Assembly (NCBI GenBank): GCA_030323885.1 | Contig: CM059193.1 | Location: forward strand, 90,845,825-90,909,824 | Reading direction: 5' to 3' | Length of the DNA stretch: 64,000 nucleotides | Source of the DNA: Branchipolynoe longqiensis | Taxonomy: Eukaryota > Annelida > Polychaeta > Phyllodocida > Polynoidae | Part shown: piece after piece, positions 44,075 through 54,862 of the stretch | Numbering within the stretch: position 1 is the stretch's first letter | How the letters are laid out: every line of letters starts with the position of its first letter | Notes under the pieces: generated by a model | Database searches by the model: none | Told to the model about the DNA's origin: nothing | Seen by the model: the letters and a program-made list of their open reading frames with translations, nothing else | Position numbers and translations under genes: made by a program

Positions 44075-46145
44075 ATCCTGGTGGTACTTTTGTTGATCGT
44101 GCTGGTACCTGGTGGTACTGTTGTTGATCGTGCTGGTACATGGGTGCTACTGTTGTTGAACGTGATGGTACATGGTGGTACTGTTGTTGATGTTACTGGT
44201 ACCTGGTGGTACTGGTGTTGCCCGTGCTGGCACCTGGTCGTACTGTTGCTGGTAATGTTGGTACCTTGTGGTACTGTTGTTGATCGTGCTGGTACCTGGT
44301 GGTACTGTTGCTGGTAATGCTGGTACCTGGTGGTACTGTTGTTGATCGTGCTGGTACCTGGTGGTACTGTTGCTGGTGATGCTGGTATGTGGTGCTACTG
44401 TTGCTGGTAATACTGGTACATGGTGGTACTGTTGCTGGTAATGCTGGGACATGGTCGTACTGTTGTTGATCGTACTGGTACCTAGTGGTACTGGTGTTGC
44501 CCATCCTGGTACCTGGTGGTACTGTTGCTGGTAATGCTGGTACCTGGTGGTACTGTTGTTGATCGTGCTGGTACCTGGTGGGACTGTTGCTGGTAATGTT
44601 GGTGGTAGTGGTCCTGTTGCTGTTGATGTAGATGCTGGTGGTACTGTTGTTGACCATGGTGGTGATGGTGCTAGCTGTACTATTGTTGATGGTCATGGTA
44701 CCGGTGTGGTGGTGGTGATGTAAATCCCGGGGTACCATTGTTGATCGCGCTGGTACCTGGTGGTACTGATGATGGTAATGCTGGTACCTGGTGGTATTGT
44801 TGTCGATTGTGGTTGGACCTGGTGGTAATGGTGTTGATCGTCCTCGTACCTGGTGGTACTGTTGTTGATCGTGCTGGAACCTGGTGGTAATGTTGCTGGT
44901 AATGTGGGTACCTGGTGGTACTGTTGTTGATCGTGCGGGTACCTGTTGGTACTGTTGTTGATTGTGATGGTAACTGGTGGTACTGCTGTTGATCGTGCTG
45001 GTACCTGGTGATACTGTTGATGGTAATGCTGGTACCTGGTGGTACTGTTGTTGATCGTGCTGGTACCTGGTGGTAATCTTGCTGGTAATGCTGGTACCGG
45101 GTGGTAGTGTTGTCGATCGTGCTGGTACCTGGTGGTACTGTTCTTGATCGTGATGCTACCTGGTGGTACTGTTGTTGATTGTGCTGGTACCTGGTGGTAT
45201 TGTTGTTGATCGTGCTGGTACCTGGTGGTACTGTTGCTGGTAATGATGGTACCTGGTGGTACTGTTGTTGGTCGTGCTGGTACCTGGTGGTACTGTTGCT
45301 GGTAATGCTGGTACCTGGTGGTACTGTTGTCGATCGTGCTGCTACTTGGTGGTACTGATGCTGGTAATCCATGTACGTGGTGGTACTGGTGTTGCCCGTG
45401 CTGGTATCTGGTGGTAATGTTGTCGATCGTGCGTGTACCTGGTGGTACCGTTGTTGATAGTGCTGGTACCTGGTGGTACTGTTGTTGGTAATGATGGTAC
45501 CTGGTGGCACTGTTCTCGATCGTGCTGGTACCTGGTCGTACTGCTGCTGGTAATGCTGGTACCTGGTGGCACTGTTGCTGGTAATGCTGGTACCTGGTGG
45601 TAATGTTGTCGATCGTGCTGGTGCCTGGTGGTAATGTTGTTGGTTGTGCTGGTACCTGGTGGTACTGTTTTTAATCGTGCTGGTACCTGGTGGTACGGTT
45701 GATGGTAGTGCTGGTACCTTGTGCTACTGTTGTTGATCATGCTGGTACCTGGTGGTAGTGTTGCTGGTAATGATGGTACGTGGTGGGACTGTTGTTGATC
45801 ATGCTGGTAGCTGGTGGTACTGTTGCTGGTAATTCTGGTACCTGGTGGTACTGTTGTTGATCGTGCTGGTACCTGAGGTACTGTTGCTTGTGATGCTGGT
45901 ACCTGGTGGTACTGTTGTTGATCGTGCATGTATGTGGTGCTGCCATTGCTGGTAATGCTGGTACCTGGTGGTACTGTTGCTGGTAATGCTGGTACCTGGT
46001 GGTACTGTTTTTGGTCGGGATGGTACCTGGTGGTATTGTTGCTGGTAATTCTGGTACCTTGTGCTACTGTTGTTGATCATGCTGGTACCTGGTGGTATTG
46101 TTGCTGGTGATGCTGGTACCTGGTGGTAATGTTGCTGGTAATGTT
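44075..46145 (+). repeat. 31-bp minisatellite with two alternating unit types
   Basis: Units are CTGGTACCTGGTGGTACTGT followed by TGTTGATCGTG (type 1) or TGCTGGTAATG (type 2). Counting one unit of each type gives 31 bp; the length implies ~65 units. Three units make 93 bp = 31 codons, and minus-strand frames stay open for up to 276 residues with Tyr-Gln-Gln-Tyr-His and Ser-Thr-Thr-Val-Pro-Pro motifs. No flanking gene signals; treated as a repeat. Confidence 0.9.
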
Positions 46146-46930
46146 GTGGTTATGCTGACTATTTTGGCGTCTGTTTGCTGATAAGACGCATGCGCTAATT
46201 AAACAGGAAGTAGAAACGTCTCCCAGACGCGCAGGTCCCCCTCTCCCCCAGGGAGGGTAGAATGGGTCATTTCCATTTTAAGTGGACGTAGCGTGACGTC
46301 GTGAATATGGATTTCTTTCTGTAACAAAATAGCAACATGAGCAATAACCGGAGAAGGTTTTCTGCTCGGAATTACTCAAGTTCTCTAGCTGTGTGTGCGG
46401 CGCATAGGGATCCAACGATTCATTTATCTAATCACATGTTTGTTGCTGTTCCTCTGATATTTCCAGTCAACCATATATAATGACAGAGACAGTCCAAATA
46501 CAAATGTAACATTTAAGACCTAAATGCACTGGGATTGGTCCCACTGCTTCACTGGTCAGAGCTGGTCCAGTGTATTATTAACAACCCCACCCCAACAACA
46601 TAATTCATAAACTCACATAACTAACTACACTAGAGTTACACTAGAATATTTCTAACAAACTGACATTTATATACTGCTTGCCTAACTGCAACTGAACATT
46701 AAAACTTACTACAACTTTACCAACTGAATACAGAAGATAACTTCTGCTTACAATCTAAATACTATGTAAATACTCACATTGATCTGAATAATATTGATCT
46801 AGTTATATGACACCACTGTTGGAATATTGCTATGTAACTTTTGGGTTACAGAATGTCATTGTGTTACATGCTGTAAATTGTGTATTCAACAGTTATTGTA
46901 TACCTTACTTTATATAACTTTTGTGTAAAT
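46146..46930. other. AT-rich stretch without recognised genes
   Basis: Several stop-rich frames; no repeat boundary seen. Confidence 0.35.
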
Positions 46931-47012
46931 AACCCTGAATTGAAAAATGGCTGGAAGACCAGTGCTTCAGCACTGACAAAACACTTATTCAGCAGAATAA
47001 ACATATTTACAA
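46931..47012 (+). repeat. dispersed repeat shared with 1766-1851
   Basis: Matches the block next to the pogo-like MITE at 1766. Confidence 0.5.
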
Positions 47013-47610
47013 ACAAAAAGAAAAACAAAGTCATGCTATCTGTACCTTATAGTAATATGTATATTAGTATTTCGGTCATTCTCTGAATCTGGTTCTGACA
47101 TGGAAATCGAAAGTGAAAACATTCCAAATAATGATTATGTAAAGGTTTTTTATATTTATATTATTATTATTATGTATTATTATTTGGCCTATTCTCAGAA
47201 GCTGGTTACTAAAGTGAGATGGAAATCAAAATTGAAAATCGCCAAAATAATAGAAGAGAACATTGCAAATAATACCAGAATTCATGTTCATATGCAGCGT
47301 TACCTGTTGCGCATAGGTCAGAGTTGAAAAACAAAGGTATTTCAAGTATTACATTATTAACTTTGATATCACTTGTGTGACAAGAAAATCTTACAAACAC
47401 TCAGGAAAGCAGGTTTAGCATATACCACACATTCAAACAGGATTGTATTGATCACAATTAAGTAAACAAGTTATGCGTTATGGCAAAGACGTTTTTTAAT
47501 ATCGTAAACAAATGCTAAACAAATGCTAAGACAACAAATTGTGTAAAATGCATGGCGTCGATGTGTAATTTTTCTCATTTTCACCATCGCACACAATCAT
47601 ATGAACATAC
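47013..47610. other. AT-rich stretch without recognised genes
   Basis: A ~60-bp block recurs imperfectly (TGACATGGAAATCGAAAGTG... at 47096 and GAGATGGAAATCAAAATTG... at 47215). Nothing else. Confidence 0.4.
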
Positions 47611-47614
47611 TTTC

Positions 47615-49910
47615 TCACTACTCCCACCCAATACCCTCCCACCTCCCTTCCCCGTACTCCCAGCCCATCCCACCTCCCCTCCCCTACACCCACCCCCTCC
47701 AACCTCCCCTTCTGATACCCCAGCCCTCCTCCTCCCATCTCTCCTCTCCGCCCGCCATTTCACTCCTCCAGCCTCAGCCCCTTCTCCCACCATCCCCATC
47801 CCATCATCCCTCCCTCCTCCCTCTAACCCCTTATCCCACTCTCGTTCACCTTCCCAGCTTCCTCCACTCCTCCATCACACAAATTCTCCTACCTGCACCT
47901 TACCTGATTCCACTCCCACTCAATCAACCCCGTCTCCCCACACGTTACCATTACCTTCATCCCTCAACCTTCCCTCACTTCCCTTGCATCCAACCAATCC
48001 CCATCCATCTGCCCCTCCCTCCTACCTCTACACACTTCTACCTACAACCCTCATCCCTTCTAGAAGCTCCCTCCGACCTCTACTCCATGCTCCACACATT
48101 TCAAGCACCATCTTCCCCGCCCCAACGACCTCACACAGGCTCCCTACATTACCTGCTCAGCTTCCCGACCAACATACCTCTCCACTTATCCAACCCTCCC
48201 AACATCTCCACCTCCCACCTCCCCTCTCCCCCTTTACCACCCATCCCATCCTATCATCCCCTCCACCGCCCTCTCCCTATTCTCCACCCATCCCCCAGCC
48301 CACATCCCCTCCTCCTACCTCCCCCCATGCTCCAACCCTCCCCATCCCTTCTTCCCCTCCCAACCTCATCACACCGCTTCTCCAACCCAAGCCCAATCCC
48401 ATCATCCCATACCACCTCCCTTAACCCATTATACACCATCCCAAGCCCATCATCCCCGACCACCTCATCACCCACTTCTACCATCCCATCCCCTTCCCTT
48501 CATACCCCGCCCACCTCCCTCACCCCCTTATCCAAACCCATCCCCTCCCAGCATCCCATCCCTCCGACCTCACCACTTCTACCACCCATCCCCTTTCCAT
48601 CTTCCACTCCCACATCCTCACACCCTTCTTCCACAAATCCCCATAACCCCATACAGCCACCTACCGCTTCCCTCCGTTCGCCACAGCCCCAACATCATTC
48701 CCCTCACCACCTCCCTCTACCACCTTCTCAATCCTTACCTTTCCCTCTGCCCCTTTCCATACTCACCTCACCCCCTTCTCAAAACCTTCCCTATCACATC
48801 ATACCCTACCACAGTACCGCTCCCCTTATTCACCAACCTTACACATCCTTCCTTCCCCTCCACCTCCCTAACCCCCCTTTACCACAATTCACCCTTCCCA
48901 TCATCCCCTCCTACCGGACTCACACCCTTCTCCCACCCATCCCATACCTCATCCCATCAATCTACCTCTCCCTTCGCCAACACGTCCCATCCCATCATCA
49001 CCTCCCACCTCACTTCACCTCCCTACCATCCACCGCATCTCCCATCCCAGCTTCCCATCCATCACTCCTAACCCATTCTACACACCCTTCCCCATTATCA
49101 CCTTCCCAGCCCATCCTACCTCACTCCCTTCTCCAACCCATCACTTCCATCGCACATCCCACGCCTCGGCCCTGCTCCCTCCCATCCCCATCCCATCATC
49201 CCATCCCACTCCCTCACCCCCTTTTCCCACACGGACCCATACCAACATCCCTCCCACCATCCCTCACCCCCGTATCCAAAACCATCCCTTTCACACCAGC
49301 CCCACCGCCGATCCCACTGCTCCCAACCATCCCCTTCCCTTCTTTCTACTTCACCACCATCCCTCACACCTTCTCACCATTCCCCATCCCACCACCCCAT
49401 CCCACCTCCGACCCCTCCTCCCACCCATCGCACCCCTTCATCCCCTCCATTCCCTCACCCCCTTCTCCCACCCATGCACCATCACAGCATACTCCCACAT
49501 CCTCACCCCTACTTCTCCCACCCTTCCCCATTCCCATAGCATCATCCACCTCCTCACCCCCTTCTCCAACATCCCCATCCATCATCCCTCCCACACCCTC
49601 ACCCCTTCTCCCACCCATCCCCATCCCATCATCCCTCCGACCTCCCTCACCCCCTTCTCCAACCCATCCCCATCCCATCATCCCCCACCTCCCTCACCCC
49701 TTCTCCCACCATCCCAGCCGATCCCTCCCCACCTCCCTCACCCCACGTTCCCACCACGTCCCCATCCCACCACCCCTCCCACCTTCCATCACCCCCCTTC
49801 TCCCACCCATCCCCATCCCATCATCCCCTCCCACCTCCTCACTCCTCACTCCCTTATCCACCCATCACTCCTCAATTCCATCCCATTCCAAAATCCCTCG
49901 TCCAACCCAT
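47615..49910 (+). repeat. 2.3-kb G-poor CCCATCCC minisatellite
   Basis: Units of roughly 50 bp built from CCCATCCCCATCCCATCATC and CTCCCACCTCCCTCACCCCC, clearest from 49560 on. The near absence of G removes most stop codons and yields a 793-residue Pro/Ser/His frame, with no splice or start context. Older units at the left are more diverged. Confidence 0.88.
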
Positions 49911-49952
49911 CATCGCCCACCCCCCGCCCACGCTGAGTGCAGCCCCCGTGTA

Positions 49953-50018
49953 GTGGCTCGCCATGTGATTGGCCAGTCGTGAGGCCGTGCTAAATGCCTT
50001 CACACACAGCTCGCATAC
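49953..50018 (-). pseudogene. single C2H2 zinc-finger motif, orphan exon or relic
   Basis: On minus the frame reads VCELCVKAF, STASRL, ANHMASH and then YTG. It has C-x2-C-x3-F-x5-L-x2-H-x3-H, the exact classical C2H2 spacing with both core hydrophobics, and begins a linker-like YTG. Codons outside the motif become Gly-rich where the frame enters the 2.3-kb array. The upstream side on minus is purine-rich with no good polypyrimidine tract (nearest AG is GACAGCAG), so splicing is not supported. It may be one exon of a minus-strand zinc-finger gene with other exons outside the window, or a relic. Confidence 0.5.
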
Positions 50019-50265
50019 CCCTCGAGCTTCACTCCTGCTGTCCCTCCCCCACCCCCCCTCTCTCACCCTTTACACCCTAACGTGGCTACGTCTCGGCTCG
50101 CCCTATGCCGACGCAGTCCTCGCTCGTGGCGCGGCCATCGGCCCAGTCGCGTAGCGTAGGCGCCAGATGTCGGGCGTGCGTCTCTGAGCAGAGACACTTA
50201 AGTGGACTGGCCAACCCCCCCCCATCCATGAGCCTGGAATCAAATGTATTCAGTCTGGAAAGTGG

Positions 50266-50557
50266 GGGCCGCCCCACGTGGATTTCCGAAAGAGTGTGTG
50301 GACGCACGGCGAATTTGTAAACGAGTTGTGTGGACCGCACGGCGGATTTTGTAGGGAACTCGCTGGGCGATGGGGAGGGGGAGATGGTTGGGTCTTCTTT
50401 ATTTTCTAATACACTTTAATTCCCTTTATATCTCTCTTTTATTATTTTATCTTTTACCCCCACCAAACATTCCCTACAACAAAAACACCAACAACCCAAC
50501 CAACCACCACCCAACCCCCCCCCCCCCCCCCCCACCCACCCCCCCCCCCCCCCCCCC

Positions 50558-50615
<58 letters not shown>

Positions 50616-50637
50616 ACAAATCCACGTGGGGCGGCCC
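50266..50637. repeat. 21-bp perfect inverted repeat flanking a poly-C region
   Basis: A 21-bp sequence centred on CCCCACGTGG lies at 50266-50286 and its exact inverse at 50617-50637. Between them, 50517-50614 is a near-pure C run broken only by a few A. It could be the ends of a small element or an assembly hairpin at a hard homopolymer. Confidence 0.6.
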
Positions 50638-50963
50638 CTTCACTAACACTTAGCCGACACTTAGCCGACCACAACTTTACCCACCCCCCCTCCCCCCGAC
50701 AGACCGCCATCCACCCACTCACCCACCCACAACCACCCACACCCACCCACACCCACTCACACCCGGGTCACCACGCCATCTTAACTCCACTTGGCGCCAC
50801 CTGGCGGGCCCGTCACCCACTACCTGACTGCACTGCTCACTGCTCACTTCCACGCCTCCGTATGTCACACAGGAGAGTTCCACGTCACCAGTGGATCTCT
50901 CCTGGGTTGATTTGGGAAACCACCAGACTAACAGTTCGTTTCTATTTGCAGGATGACTTCAGC

Positions 50964-51287
50964 TAAGATTCCATATATGCGGTGTGCGGTATGGGAATAC
51001 GAATGCAAATGTAAATGTGATAACAAAATGGAAAAGCATGTAAATACACTGTGGTGCTTCCATATGTCCAGAAGCTAATGTAAATGTAAAGGCGGAAAAT
51101 GGATTGCTCCATGGACTGATAAGTGTAAATGCGAATGCGTATGAGAATGCTGCTCCATTTGCCCTAGAGCAAACCAAAATGTTCACTTTCCTTCACAAAT
51201 TTGGAGCATTAAAGACCGAAAATTGCATGCTGCATGCCACAAACTCATTCGCATTTACATGCCGCATATTATATGTATGGAATCTTA
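50964..51287. mobile_element. ~324-bp MITE with TAAGATTCCATA ends
   Basis: Left TAAGATTCCATATATGCGG and right inverse TAAGATTCCATACATATAAT. Subterminal 'GAATGCAAATGTAAATG' and 'CATTCGCATTTACATG' are also inverted. No protein. Confidence 0.65.
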
Positions 51288-52065
51288 CCTTTATGTATTG
51301 CATGCACATATGCAGTGTATAATTTACCATGCCGGTATTATTAACCAATGGTGCGGTCACTGCTGGTTTAGTTCCACGAGTCCTCACTAATCGGAACTGG
51401 CGCTCACCACACTCCTGCACCTCTCGTGGAAGACCTGCAGATGCCACCTCCAACGCCTGCTGTCTCCACTTTTGCTGCCTCCACTCTGTATACTTCAAAA
51501 CTTCCCAAATTTTTGTTTCGAAGAACAGAAATGGAAAGCTGGTACTTTTGCTGGCACCAGGCAGAGTTTACTGGACTCATCTAACTACCAACTTGTTAGG
51601 TTCCCTTTGATTTATATATACATATTCTGAACAAGTATCACGCATGCGCAGCGGGGGGGGGGGGTCGCGAGTGCATGCTGGGACCCACTCCCACCCCCCG
51701 AGAGGAGGGGAGAGGGCAGGAGACCACTACAGAGTTTATTACTCGTGATAAAGTGTTTATCAGTATCCACATTATTGGAGCGAATGGTACATGCATACGG
51801 CAGAGCCAGTCGAGGAAGAAGAAGCCAGGTGGCAGCACCAGGCGAGGCAGAAGGCCTGACCAGTCGCTTGAGTAGTCGAGTGTCATTAGTTGCGTAGTGT
51901 CATGGGTCATCAGTTTACGAATAATTATACTTGTATAATTGCTTATGCAGGACATATATAATTGCTCCTCAGATATAAGAACATATAATCCGAAATTGTA
52001 TCGAATGAATCATATATATTTCTGGCACAAGGTAGATTGGTCTACCATATATACTTCACAACTTG
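51288..52065. other. stretch without recognised genes
   Basis: A G run at ~51652-51664 and a few short frames. No domain identified. Confidence 0.35.
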
Positions 52066-52524
52066 TAAGGCCGTAATCGATTAACACGACCCGGGCGACT
52101 CGGGTCACCCGAGTCGTCTGAATTTCAAATCGAACACCGTGAGTGGAGTCAACAAAAACACGTGCCGTGTGCAAAACGACCCGATGCCAGTAACCCACCT
52201 CTTGGCTGGGGTTTGCTAGGAACGATGACGTCACACCTGAGCTTGTACCTGTAGCTACCACTACAAGTCCTATTCGTTGTATTAATGCTTTTTTTTAAAT
52301 AACCCAGATTGTAAGCTTATACGATCCTAAGATAGTTTAAATCCTATTTTGCTGTACTTATATTGGTTATTAAAACAAATAATTAGGCTTTAGATTAAGC
52401 CACCATTTTTTCCAACCTGAGCGTGCAGAAGCTTATTCGGTTATTCGACCCAAGTCTGCAGGATGTGCGCATGCGCCAAAAAGTGGATCGGGTGACCAGA
52501 GTCAATTAATCGATTACGCCCTAA
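52066..52524. mobile_element. ~453-bp PIF/Harbinger-like MITE
   Basis: TAA at 52066-52068 and 52522-52524 flanks ends GGCCGTAATCGATTAA and (inverse) GGGCGTAATCGATTAA, one mismatch in 16. The interior near the left end has ACGACCCGGGCGACTCGGG. No transposase. Confidence 0.8.
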
Positions 52525-52732
52525 GTGACGTGCCAAGTGTTTGTAGAGTCTCAATTAGGTAGCAAGCCCTACCACAGACTATGCACACCCAGCCCACGGA
52601 CATACATAGCTTAGCTTGCAGTACACTTACAATAACAATTCCAGTATAGTTTACATGAACAACAGCTAGCATAGCAATTGATCTTACGCATGCTTTATAT
52701 TTGCATAATATGTTAGACAACATATATATATA

Positions 52733-53582
52733 TAGTCTACTCTGTCGATAAAGGCCTCTGTCAATAACAAATCTCTGTTAATAACGGCAAAAAGTGCTGG
52801 TCCCGTCACGACACCCCTTTAATTGAATAGCATTGCCTTTGTGAATAATGGACACCTGTCTTATGCCAACAACGAACCATATTTTTCACCTATTTGATCA
52901 ATATTCTCTGTCAATAACTACATGCCATATAGTTATGCTAACATATGTCTGTGTCTGTGCCTGTGCCTGTGCATGTGTCTGCGTCTAGGCCTGTGTATGT
53001 GCCTGTACCTGTGCTTGTGCCTGTGACTCTGCCTGTGCCAGTGTATGTGCATCTGCATGTGCATGTGCACGTGCCTGTGCCTGTGCATGTGTCTGTGCCT
53101 GTATCTGTGCATGTGCCTGTGTCTGTGTCTAGGCATGTGTATGTACCTGTGCATGTGCCTGTGACTGTGCCTGTGTCTGTGTATGTGCCTGTGTCTGTGT
53201 CTAGGCCTGTGTTTCTGTATGTGTATGTGCATCTGCCTGTTCCTATGCCTGTGTCTATGTATGTGTATGTGTCTGTGTCTGTGTCTGTGTATGTGCCTAT
53301 GACTGTGCCTGTGACTGTGCCCGTGCCCGTGCCAGTTGTTGTGCATGTGCCTGTTCCTATTTCTGTGTCAGTGCCTATGCCTGTCCCTGTGTATGGGCAT
53401 GTGCCTGTGCCTATGGCTGGGGATGTGCCTGTGGATGTGCCTGTGTATGTGCCAGTGCCTGTGCCAGTGACTGTGCCTGTCCATGTGTGCTTCGTCAGTC
53501 AGTCTCTGCCTATAACGGATCTCTCTCTATAACGGCATCTTGCTCCACTCCCATGGGTGTCCGTTATAGCTAGAGTAGACTA
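52733..53582. mobile_element. TA-flanked TIR element carrying a TGTGCC array
   Basis: TA at 52733-52734 and 53581-53582; ends GTCTACTCTGTCGATAA and (inverse) GTCTACTCTAGCTATAACGG. Subterminal 'CTGTCAATAAC'/'CTCTATAACGG' repeats are present at both sides, as in pogo-type elements. About 52945-53490 is a hexamer array TGTGCCTGTGTC giving Val/Pro frames. Confidence 0.7.
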
Positions 53583-53609
53583 CATTATAAATATTACAAG
53601 GTCAGGCGC

Positions 53610-53820
53610 AAATCCTCATATACGCCTATCCAATCGACGTTGGAGTCAAATCCTCAAAAGGTACATTTGTTTACATTCCTATTTTTGCGGTTGATTGCTC
53701 CATAACTATTTGTTCAAAACCAATTTGTAATTAGAGCGAATTAAAATTACCCTAAGGTAAATTTGTTAATTTTAAAGTAACTCTTTGGATTGGCGTCTAT
53801 GGGGATTTGTGCCTGAACTC
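53610..53820. repeat. dispersed AT-rich repeat, partner of 3110-3300
   Basis: See the partner. This copy has 'TTGGAGTCAAATCCTCAAAA' and 'GCGTCTATGGGGATTTGTGC'. Confidence 0.5.
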
Positions 53821-54359
53821 TTCATATATAGATAAGCTACTTATATCTCTATCTACATCTACACATTTTCCGTGGTCAAAGTGCAGACGCGTGGGGCAAC
53901 AGGTTAACGAGTGTACATACAGGTGGCGCCACAAGCGCTCATTATCAGAGCATTGAAATCGATGACCAATAACATGACGAACGCTGCGGTAGATGACTGA
54001 AGGTCGAGAATGGGATGAGCTAGGTGGAAAGCTTGTGAATAATTATACTTGTACAATGTTTATGAAGCACATCTTTATATATCATAAATAAGAATGTGAG
54101 CCTCCAACTGGCATTTCTATATTATCAGTGGCTATCAATTATAGTGTTATCTATTAACTAGTGCATACAGGTCTCTGCAGGGCAGCTGAGACCAATCTGT
54201 CCTGTATGTGTTCTTTTCTTAAATGGTACAGATATTAGCAGATATTAGTATAAACCAGTATCGATGTGTATTGCTGGAACCGTAGTGCTTTTGCTAACTA
54301 GAGAATATTACTCCCCTAGGATTCGATATCATTTCCACCCTATCCGGTTTGATGTGGAA
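53821..54359. other. stretch without recognised genes
   Basis: AT-rich, no domain or boundary seen. Confidence 0.35.
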
Positions 54360-54422
54360 GCTTAAAGATGTAAAACATAGTCGGATGGTTTTGAGTTTCT
54401 GTCATTTTTTCACAATACATAT
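54360..54422. mobile_element. AT-rich MITE family, fragment cut by the LTR
   Basis: 'AAAACATAGTCGGATGGTTTTGAG' matches the family end (CATAGTCCGATG). The copy stops at the start of the proposed 5' LTR, as expected if the retroelement inserted into it. Confidence 0.45.
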
Positions 54423-54767
54423 TGTAGTAGTCTGAACATGAGCTCTACTATCACGCGGTAGCAGCGGAGACTACAACGCCACCAGTGCAGTACCATTAAA
54501 CTGCGCCCGGTGGCGGCACGGGTAGCCACCGGTCAGACCCCAACTGGGCTGACCTCTACTGCGTGTGGTTGACCCCCCCCCCCACACACACACCCATAGA
54601 GTCGATGTGGGATCTGGCGAGTCAGGGGGCGGGTCAGACAACTACTGACGCCGCGGAGAGCAGATGGTTCAATAAACCAAGGGTGAAGCGTACACTGTAT
54701 TGAATCTTGGTGTTCTTCCGTGTGACTGTGTGTGAGAGAGAGAGTCGGAGGGCCGTGGGCCATTACA
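54423..54767 (+). mobile_element. proposed 5' LTR of a Ty3/Gypsy-type element, ~345 bp
   Basis: Starts TGTAGTAGTC and ends CATTACA, so the ends are TGTA...TACA. It has GTTCAATAAACCAAG as a likely polyadenylation signal ~100 bp before the end and is followed directly by a primer-binding-site-like sequence. No matching 3' LTR was found within the rest of the window, so the left edge is inferred. Confidence 0.6.
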
Positions 54768-54768
54768 T

Positions 54769-54784
54769 TGGTGCCGTGAGCCAG
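54769..54784 (+). other. primer binding site
   Basis: TGGTGCCGTGAGCCAG starts one base after the proposed LTR end. Its reverse complement ends in CACGGCACCA, as a tRNA 3' end would. The primer tRNA is not identified. Confidence 0.55.
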
Positions 54785-54862
54785 CTTGCCTTCTGCGTAA
54801 GGGGTGAGTATTGGACCTGGGCCATGGACTCCGAAGGTAGGCTCTCTTCGTAATTTATAGTT

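Noticed and set aside
44680..45510. 276-residue minus-strand frame as a mucin-like gene
   Set aside because: A 31-bp repeat with no stops in one composition; no signal peptide, promoter or splice evidence.
47601..49982. 793-residue open frame (Pro/Ser/His-rich)
   Set aside because: It is the translation of a G-poor minisatellite; lack of G removes stop codons. No domain, start context or splice sites.
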